A DNA stretch of 64,000 bases, taken from the NCBI GenBank assembly GCA_951213105.1, contig OX578147.1:127208822-127272821 (forward strand). Direction: 5' to 3'. Shown in pieces: positions 56,810 to 64,000 of the stretch. Position numbers and translations under genes: made by a program. Under the pieces are notes generated by a model. It had not been told where the DNA came from. It ran no database searches and was given only the letters and a program-made list of their open reading frames with translations. This stretch comes from Amaurobius ferox (taxonomy: Eukaryota > Arthropoda > Arachnida > Araneae > Amaurobiidae). How positions within the stretch are numbered: position 1 is the first letter of the stretch; each line of letters starts with the position of its first letter.

Positions 56810-57380
56810 CGTATCCTTTGGGATCGTGTGTGTACTCTCAGGATACAAGAATGAGTCCAAATTTCTGGATAATTAAAGCTTTTATTTAAAAGCACTTATA
56901 ACCGTAAGCAGGAACAATATACTGCGAATAGTTCTATAACTATCATACAAGACCCCTAAACAATTGCCAGATACAATAAAACAGCAATTAAATGCTCTGC
57001 TAATTCACCAAATTGCAGATATTATTCTCAAAACACTGACGTACCTCCCTATTCAGTTTAACTCCTATCACGTCAACTGCCCTTCAATTGAGCAATGACT
57101 CCTTTTACATATTCTCCGTAGAAACTTCCAGAAGGAGCTCTCGTATCTCCAAGAATATTCGTTATTTCAAGGAGGTTCTAGTACATTTGAAAAGTCGCCA
57201 AGTTGACGATAAATCGCCAGATCTAGCAACCCGCCTCGAAATTCAGTAATGGCAACTTTATATTCACTTAATAGGAATGACGGCCTGTAAAGTTGTGTTC
57301 TCCTTGAAGAGAGCAAAGGTCTTGAATAGAAGCAAAGGTCAACTATGTATTACACAAAGCACAGTGAAACTTTTTACATA
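56810..57380. mobile_element. Unassigned ~570-bp insertion in the satellite
   Basis: Satellite periodicity stops after CATATCAGTTC and resumes at AATTATCAATGCTTTATCTC. The block between has normal base composition, no open frame and no clear inverted ends. It starts near TGTGACGTATCC. A solo LTR is possible but a target duplication was not found. Confidence 0.4.
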
Positions 57381-57724
57381 TTCATAAAATTATCAATGCT
57401 TTATCTCTATACAACCCTGAGAAATAAATGCTTCAAGGAAAAATATTTGAATTGGAAGTGGAAAAAAAAAACAGGAAGTGAAAATGCTTAGTAAACCACC
57501 TTACTTCGTTCAGAATTGGATGCTAAATCCGTATCAGTCACAATATACGCTTTACCTATAGCCAATCCTGAAAAATATATGTTTCAAAGAAGTTTTGAAA
57601 CCAGAAGTGGAAATCCTTAATGAACTCCGTCTTCTTCAAATTTTCTCAAATCCATATCATTCGTCATCTAAGCTCTATCTATAGGCCAATCTTGAGAAAT
57701 CGATAAATCGAGATATATATATAT

Positions 57725-58102
57725 ATATAAGAAAAAATGAGATTGAAAATGGATTAATACAATTAGAAGTTGTGTGTTTACGGGGGGGGGGGGTCAAGGG
57801 GGATTGCGACCCCTTTTCCTGGTTTAAGCATGCTTTTAATCCCAGGAAACACTCCCAGAAACCACTACACGCCCGACTCATCAATCAACAGTATGCCAAG
57901 GAGGAAAAAACGGAATCCCGAAATGAAGATCTTAAAGTCACAAGAACATATAAAGGGATTCATTTCTGGGAGTGTTTCCTGGGATTAAAAGCATGCTTAA
58001 ACCAGGAAAAAGGGTCGCAATCCCCCTTGACACCTCTACAACCCCGTAAACACACAACTTCTAATTGTATTAATCCATTTTCAATCTCATTTTTTCTTAT
58101 TG
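57725..58102. mobile_element. Foldback element: two ~135-bp inverted arms around a ~100-bp centre
   Basis: The left arm (about 57725-57862) and right arm (about 57963-58102) are almost perfect inverted copies. Examples are TGAGATTGAAAATGGATTAA / TTAATCCATTTTCAATCTCA and GCATGCTTTTAATCCCAGGA / TCCTGGGATTAAAAGCATGC. The left arm holds a G10 run where the right has a different sequence. Mirror-image open frames result. The class is unknown; it sits inside the satellite field. Confidence 0.88.
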
Positions 58103-58527
58103 TACTTTGAGGCTTAGATAGAGCAGCAAATGCGCCTTACTATTCCTTGTATTTTATACTTTATATTTCATTTTGATTGTACTTGAGGAATATATATATA
58201 TTGTAACGGAAGTGGAAATCTTTAGTTATTCTACTGCGAAATTTGATGCTGAATTCATATCACTCATCGTATAATCTCTATCTATAACCAATCCTAAGAC
58301 ATACATATTTAAAGGAAAAATTTTGAACCGGAACTGGCAAAGAAACCGGAAATAAACATTCTTAGTAATCCACCCTATCTCCTTCAGAATTTGATGCTGA
58401 ATACATATCAATTATCATCTAAGTTCTATCTATAGCCATTAAGAAAATAAATGTTTCAAATAATTTCAAATTTTTGAACTGGAAATGGAAATCCTTAGTG
58501 AAATCTTATTATTATTATTTTGTGTGT

Positions 58528-58592
58528 GTGTTGAAGACCCAGACCGTCCGACTCATCCTGAGGACTTGAGCAACTATTTGGACGGCCGGGGT
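58528..58592 (-). mobile_element. SINE-tail fragment (minus strand)
   Basis: The minus strand reads CCGGCCGTCCAAATAGTTGC, TCAGGATGAGTCGGACGG and TCTGGGTCTTCAAC, matching 4350-4410. TG-repeat sequence on both sides may represent the target duplication. Confidence 0.75.
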
Positions 58593-58654
58593 ATGTGTGT
58601 GTGCTGCATCTAAATCAGCCATCATCTGATCTCTACTCAATCAAACTTTCCAGA

Positions 58655-58925
58655 GACCTCGACGCTTTTGCGCATGTCAGAAACAAGGCGAATTCATTCG
58701 GATAATAGGATACAAGAACTGCTTGCCGATTGATCGTAATTCCCTTATTTTTATTTCCCTTTCAATATGAATTGACTGGTCTTCACTAGGAGCATTACTA
58801 TGCCAGAGATCCAAGACGAGTCTTCATATGGAAGAGGAGAAAGCAATAAGTATGTATGATTTCGTGAATTGACTCTATTATCTACATGGATTCGCCTTCT
58901 GTTATGCGCAGAAGCGTCGAGGGTT
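58655..58925. repeat. Inverted repeat (about 60-bp arms, ~150-bp centre)
   Basis: The left arm CCTCGACGCTTTTGCGCAT, AGAAACAAGGCGAATTCAT, GATAATAG is inverted at the right as CTATTATCTACATGG, ATTCGCCTTCTGTTATGCG, AGAAGCGTCGAGG. Possibly a small non-autonomous element. Confidence 0.75.
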
Positions 58926-59029
58926 CTTCTGTTCTCTGTCTGCATTCTCGTTGAATTAGCATTGCTAGGTTAGCAGTTTATGGCATTTGTATACAAAATT
59001 CTGCGAGAAGCATAAGCTGTTTCAAAAGT

Positions 59030-59470
59030 ATTTTCAATGTCATCTAGAGGGTAAATTATAAAAGAAAATAAGTGCTTTGACCTCTAATTCCAGTTCAAGG
59101 TCATTTTTTTGGAGAACTGAGTCAGATCTCAGAGTTTCAAGGTCATTTGAAGGTTATATGCCACGTTAATATTCAAAGCACCAAATGGATACTTTTTACC
59201 AGCATTCTCAATGTCATTTAGAGGTCAATTTATTAAACAAAAGGAAATATGACTTCAAGTTCAAGGTTATTTTTCAGATCATTGAACTTTATCTGAGTAT
59301 TTCAAGGTCATTTATAGGTGATAGAGACGTGGTTAATATAAAGAATACAAAGTATAATCATTCTCAATGTCATTTAGAGGTCAATTTGTTAAAAAATCAC
59401 AGTCAAGTTCAAGGACATTTTTCAGACCACTGACCATTATCATTCTTTCAATGCCATTTAGAGGTCATGT
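59030..59470. repeat. Degenerate ~150-bp repeat, about three to four units
   Basis: TTCTCAATGTCATYTAGAGG recurs near 59030, 59205, 59360 and 59445. GTTCAAGGTCATTTTT and TTTCAAGGTCATTT blocks lie between. No coding is supported. Confidence 0.8.
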
Positions 59471-59929
59471 TTTAAATGCTGGACGTTACAGGCTCATGTG
59501 AAACATCTCTCTTTGCGCATATTTCGAATGGAGAAAGGTTAAGGTATACTTTCTGTCACTATGGTACAAGATATCTAGAGAAAAGTTGAAGTTTTTCGAA
59601 TTTTTTTATTTTTTTGGTGGGGGAGGGTGAGTATACTGTTTTAATAAATTAATAGGATGAAGGTTACTTCATCTGAATTGGACTACGAGTTATCGACTAT
59701 GAAACGTTTGGATGTAACGTTTGTAGTCACTCCAGGGGGTGAACTTCTGTGATGCAAGCGATAGCTCATACTGGCGTATAGTGCAGATGTTGATGTACGT
59801 GTGTCGCAGATTTAAAATTCAAATTTTTTACACTTTCCTTCCAGAATTGTTTTAAAATACAGCTTAAAGGGTATATGTAATCATATGAAAAGTAATATAT
59901 ATTGGGGTCTGTATTGAGTTCGGCGGTGC

Positions 59930-61790
59930 AAGTATAGTGGCACCGTTACTATGCACATCAAAATGTTCGATTTGCCGTATAGATAAGAAACGCATTTTTT
60001 TAAGTAAGATAGAGCCTTGAAATTTGGTATATGGCCCGATTATTTGATAAAACCACCTAGGAAAAATATTTTTTTTTTAAATGTTCATTTAAGGGGAGGA
60101 AGGTAGTGCTCCTCACAAAAAGCTTCGAAAGGCAAAATGATAGAAAAACACACTTTGCGATGAGATAGAGACTGAAAATTTGGTATTAAGGTGAGTTTGA
60201 AACGAAGAAAATGTACATTTTCAGGTTTCAAATATTGACTACTTTAGAGGTGCCGAACACCAACGTGTTTGATTTACCGAATAAATGAGAAACGCCCTCT
60301 TTTAAGTGAGATAGAGACTTGAAATTTGATACACCTCTCTATCGTCAGATTAAGCTTATAGAGAAAATCGAATTTTTCAAAAATGTTCAGTAGAAGGGGG
60401 TGTTCCACACCAAAACATTCGAAAATGGAAATGACGGAAAAACGTGCTTCACGATGAAATAGAGACTTTTGGTGTTAGGGTAGATAGTTCGAAAAGTAGA
60501 AAGTATTCCATTTCAGTTTTCCAATATTTGCTACTTTATAGGTGTGCCTCACACAAAAATGCTCGATGTTTAGAATAAATGAAAGTCGCCTTCTTTTAGG
60601 TGAGATGGACTTGATATTTGATACACGTGTCAATCATGCGATTAATGCCCCGGACAAAATCGAATTTTATAAAGATCTCAGTAGAGAGGAGGAGGTGTTT
60701 GTTCCGCACCAGAAAGAAAATAGAAAAACATGCTTTGCGAAGAGATAGAGACTTTAAATTTGGCGTAAGGGTAGATTGTTTGAAAAGAAGAAAGTGTATA
60801 ATTTCAGTTTTCCAATATTTGCCACTTTAGGGATACTGCACACCAAAATATTCAATTTTCCAAACGAATAAGAAGCACCTTATAAGTGAGATAGACTTGA
60901 AATTTAATCTGGTCAATTGCTCGATTTAATCCTCTGGAAAAATAGAATTTGTCAAAAATTGTCTGTAGATCGGGTACAACACATACTAAAACGTCCAAAT
61001 GGTGAAATTATATAAAACACACTTGGCGATGAGATAAATTCGGTGTAAGGGTAGACTGTTCGAAAGAAAGAAAATTTGAAATTTCAGTTTCATTTCTGCT
61101 ACTTTAGGGGGTATTGTACTCCAAAATGTTCGATTTTTAGATTAAATTATAAATTCTTTCATTCAAGTGAAAAATATACATACTTGAATTTGATACATGG
61201 GTCAATCGTTTGATTAAAACCTTCAGAATAAGTCAAAATTTTCAAACTTTTTCAACGTATGCTTTTTATAGCATAGGGTGAATATGCTTTAAACAGAAAA
61301 GTTCTAAGTTTCTATGACCCCCCCCCCCCCCCAAAAAAAAAAAATCGCAATGAGACAGATTTTATATTTTATGTATGTTATTCGAAAAAGAGAAAGAAAT
61401 TTCGAAGAAAGTGTGTAATTCCAGTGTACCAATATATGCTACTTTTGGGGTGCCGCACCCCACTATGTTTGATTTGTCAAGTAAATGATTGCGGTGGAGA
61501 TTTGAAATTTGGTACACGGGTTAATTGCTCAGTAAAACTTTTGGTAAATATCGAATATTTCAAAAATGTTCATCTGACGGAATGCACTACATCAAGACTC
61601 TCAACATGTGAGATGATAGAAAAACTTACTTAGCGATGAGCCGATGAGATATAAAATTGAAAATTTGTGCAAGAGTAGATCCTTTGATATGCAGAAGGGG
61701 AAATTTTAGTTTTCCAATATTTTATTTTTTAGAGATACCGCCCACTAATATGTTCGATTTGCGCGCCCCGCCCCCTCTTCTCCCTATAAA
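59930..61790. repeat. Degenerate ~290-bp satellite, about seven units
   Basis: Anchors like AATGTTCGATTTGCC occur near 59964, 60268, 60560, 60850, 61128, 61465 and 61750. Each is followed by GAGATAGAGACTTGAAATTT, GGTACAYGGGTCAATCGTTT and, half a unit later, GATAGAAAAACRCACTTTGC-GATGAGATAGA. The two half-units resemble each other (both contain AGATAGA..TGAAATTTGG), so the unit may itself be a dimer. Small open frames here are by-products. Confidence 0.85.
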
Positions 61791-62340
61791 AGAAACGCTT
61801 ACTTTTAAGTAAGATAGTGGCTTGAAATTTGGCACAAGGATTAATCGTTTGATTAAACGTACGAAAAAACAAGAATAAAATGAGAGAATAAAAGGATAAA
61901 ACCAAATATGAATTAAAAAAATATGAAAGAAACGCCTACTTTCAAGAGTGATAGTGGCTTGAAATTTGGCACAAGAGTTAATTGTTTGATTAACATACGG
62001 AAAAATTAAAATATAAAAGAAAATAAGAATAAAAAGAGAGAATAAAAGAATAGAAGCAAATATGAATAAAAAAATATAAAAGAAACGCCTACTTTTAAGT
62101 GAGATAGTGGCTTGAAATTTGGCGCAAGGATTAATCGTTCATTTAAACGCACGGAAAAAATAAGAATATAAACCAATATAAGAATAAGAAGAGAGAATAA
62201 AAGCGTATAAGAAAATACTAGAAAAATATGATGAAATGCCTATTTTTAAGTGTGATAATGGTTTGAAATTCGGCACAAGAACATTCCGTGCATTTAATCG
62301 TTCGATTAAATGTACGGAAAATATAAAATTAAAAAAAATC
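61790..62340. repeat. ~145-bp tandem repeat, four units, derived from the adjacent satellite
   Basis: GAAACGCYTACTTTTAAGTG followed by AGATAGTGGCTTGAAATTTG occurs near 61791, 61929, 62079 and 62222. Each unit ends in an A-rich GAGAATAAAAG tract. It matches half of the preceding 290-bp unit. Confidence 0.85.
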
Positions 62341-62849
62341 TTCAATACAAAGATTTAGCCTACTGCTTCAATATTTTACAGCAGGTTTGCCTTTTGATAC
62401 TACTTTTACCCAGTTTGGCTTACAAAGTGATCATTGCGTCCCTTCCTCCTCAAAAAGAAAAAAACGACATCTGCGTCCAATCTGCTGGAGTCTATTGAAC
62501 ATGTAATAATCGTACTAGTAGGGTCATTTTCAGACTCTCGACATCACTGCATTGACCTGCAAGGTTAATTCGTTCAGGCGCCATTGTAAAGCACCTCGGT
62601 GCCCCAACCGAGAATCTATCCACGGATCTTCGAATTGGCTAGCCAAAGCTCTACTACTGAGATACTCAGCAAAATTTCAGGATCTTATGTAAACTCTGCA
62701 AAAGTATCGCAATTTTGAAAGAGTTATCAAAGTATATTTTTATCAAATTCAAGTGTTTGGAATTGGCAATTTAAGCCATCCTGCAGGAAAAATAATTAAC
62801 TGCTTCCGTAATTCAAAGGGGATCATTTAGAATTCCGGGTGAAATTAGT

Positions 62850-62900
62850 AGTTAGTAATTATATACCGAACTATTTCGGTATATAATTATACTAACTACT
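62850..62900. repeat. Strong hairpin (about 25-bp stem, short loop)
   Basis: TAGTTAGTAATTATATACCG and CGGTATATAATTATACTAAC pair almost completely, with a 2-nt bulge and a loop of a few bases around CTATT. It could form a cruciform in AT-rich DNA. Confidence 0.8.
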
Positions 62901-63195
62901 ATTGCGTTATTGAAATGTGAGGACAGTATGCAGTGCCATTCTTCATCAACAACTCGATGGACTTTTATAATTCCACTTTAATGTTCCACTGAACGTTTGT
63001 TGTTTTTGAATTTTTGATTATACATACATTTTTTGATCATATTCTGTAATTATTGTTAATTTTTATTACACTGTAATTGTGGTGACTAAAAAGAAAAGAT
63101 AAGCTTAAAGATTGGTCGTGAATTTTAAATGGTACATTGCCCATGTTGATAACCCGCCAATTTATTTACTGTGTTGCCCGATGTTACCTGAAAAC

Positions 63196-63721
63196 CAGTA
63201 GCGTGGCGTGAGATTTTTGACTGCGGAGGCGGACAATTTGGTAAAATATTTGGTATTACCAAGTGAAATTTATATTGGAATTCGCATTTTCATAAGTTGT
63301 ATTTATTGGTGAATAAAATAAAGGGAAACGTCAAGTACCATATCCAATCATTGTCTTAAGTTACGCTATTTATAAAGGGTTGAAAATGGGGGAAGAAAGA
63401 GCCACACCTTTCTGGAAGCTAGCTTATAGTTAGTTCTAGTTTATCAACCAGGGCGGATTTTAACAGTAGCGTGGTCCTAATACCATGATTCTTTCGATGC
63501 ACGGTGAAGACTAGATGATTTCAGCTTCTAGATATGCGTTTTAATGGGAAAAATACTTTGAAACGTCTCATTTTAAGTAAATAAAGTGTAACAGTTTTCT
63601 AAAAAAAGTTATATATATTCGCAAAATTATTTTTAAAAATATAATAAATAAAAATATCTTTAAATTAGATTTTAAACAAGGGAGGCGTAGCTTCTCAGCC
63701 TCAATGGACGCTACGCCACTG
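63196..63721. mobile_element. hAT-like non-autonomous element (about 526 bp)
   Basis: Left end CAGTAGCGTGGCGTGA, right end GACGCTACGCCACTG: inverted relatives of the common CAGTGGCGTAGC end. The flanking 8-mers (CTGAAAAC, CGAAACTC) match poorly, so the insertion is old or the ends are slightly misplaced. Confidence 0.55.
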
Positions 63722-64000
63722 CGAAACTCAAATAGGGTAGACCACGAAACTTGGAGGAAATTGCATTCCTGGGTAGATTTCAGGCTTCTATTTATGTGTG
63801 AGAAAGTAAAAATATCCAAAAATTCAACAATCTTACCTTCAAATAGTACACCAAGAAATCTAATTCAAGGAAATGAAAAATTTTAAAACTGCCGTTCTAC
63901 ACTCCTATTTATAAGGTTTCTGTGATATTGTCCTTTAACATTAAATACCACTTGTCGATCTGTCAAAGCTTTCCACATATGGAGTAGAGCATATGTTATC

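Larger units (their letters stand above)
55190..58520. repeat. Degenerate ~125-150-bp satellite field, at least 15 units
   Basis: The unit order is CCAATCCTGAGAAATAGATG, TTTCAAG, ACCGGAAGTGGAAATCCTTA, CTCC-GAAATTTGATGCTGAA, then TCATATCAGTTATCATCTA. Matches to the first block occur near 55693, 55819, 55944, 56094, 56334, 56461, 56575, 56701, 57414, 57563, 57682, 58279 and 58434. The field is interrupted by a MITE (55406), an unassigned block (about 56810-57380) and a foldback (57720). Units differ by many substitutions. No protein is encoded. Confidence 0.85.

Noticed and set aside
57675..58110. Overlapping open frames on both strands with the same peptide text
   Set aside because: Mirror images produced by the foldback arms, not genes.

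Overview
This window is eukaryotic nuclear DNA, AT-rich and full of transposable elements. It most likely comes from an arachnid, probably a spider. The main support is a split animal ClC-2-type chloride channel gene with GT-AG introns, together with a tRNA-derived SINE family and dense mariner, Tigger, hAT and Helitron remnants. The SINE 3' tail (core GGTCGGACGGTCTGGGTC) looks spider-like to me, but that taxonomic placement is an inference.

Left part (1-4.97 kb): repeats upstream of the first visible channel exon. They include a LINE reverse-transcriptase end relic, a roughly 480-bp unit in three tandem copies interrupted by a TIR element and by an internally deleted hAT element with a perfect 8-bp target duplication, and a long dispersed repeat that ends just before the first channel exon.

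Central part (4.98-31.55 kb, + strand): the 3' half of a ClC-2/ClC-a type chloride channel gene. Ten exons give one continuous frame of 359 codons plus a stop. They cover the end of the membrane domain with the pore tyrosine, CBS1, a proline/serine-rich linker built largely of phase-0 exons, CBS2 and a short C-terminal tail. The 5' part, with most membrane helices, lies outside the window. The introns hold two Tigger relics, a Tc1 relic, several TIR elements and palindromes, and a non-autonomous Helitron inserted in one arm of a large palindromic element.

Right part (31.6-64 kb): intergenic DNA that is mostly transposon debris. It holds three SINE copies with tRNA-like heads, several 5'-truncated SINE tails, a broken mariner, a jerky/Tigger remnant, a DDE_3-type transposase relic, many hAT-like MITEs with 8-bp duplications, and three degenerate satellite fields (55.2-58.5, 59.0-59.5 and 59.9-62.3 kb). 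The only plausible second host gene is on the - strand: a signal-peptide exon at 53.48-53.59 kb with good splice signals, and a phase-compatible short acidic exon at 48.37-48.41 kb. Its remaining exons were not found.

All identifications come from reading translations, splice sites, terminal repeats and target duplications. No database search was possible.
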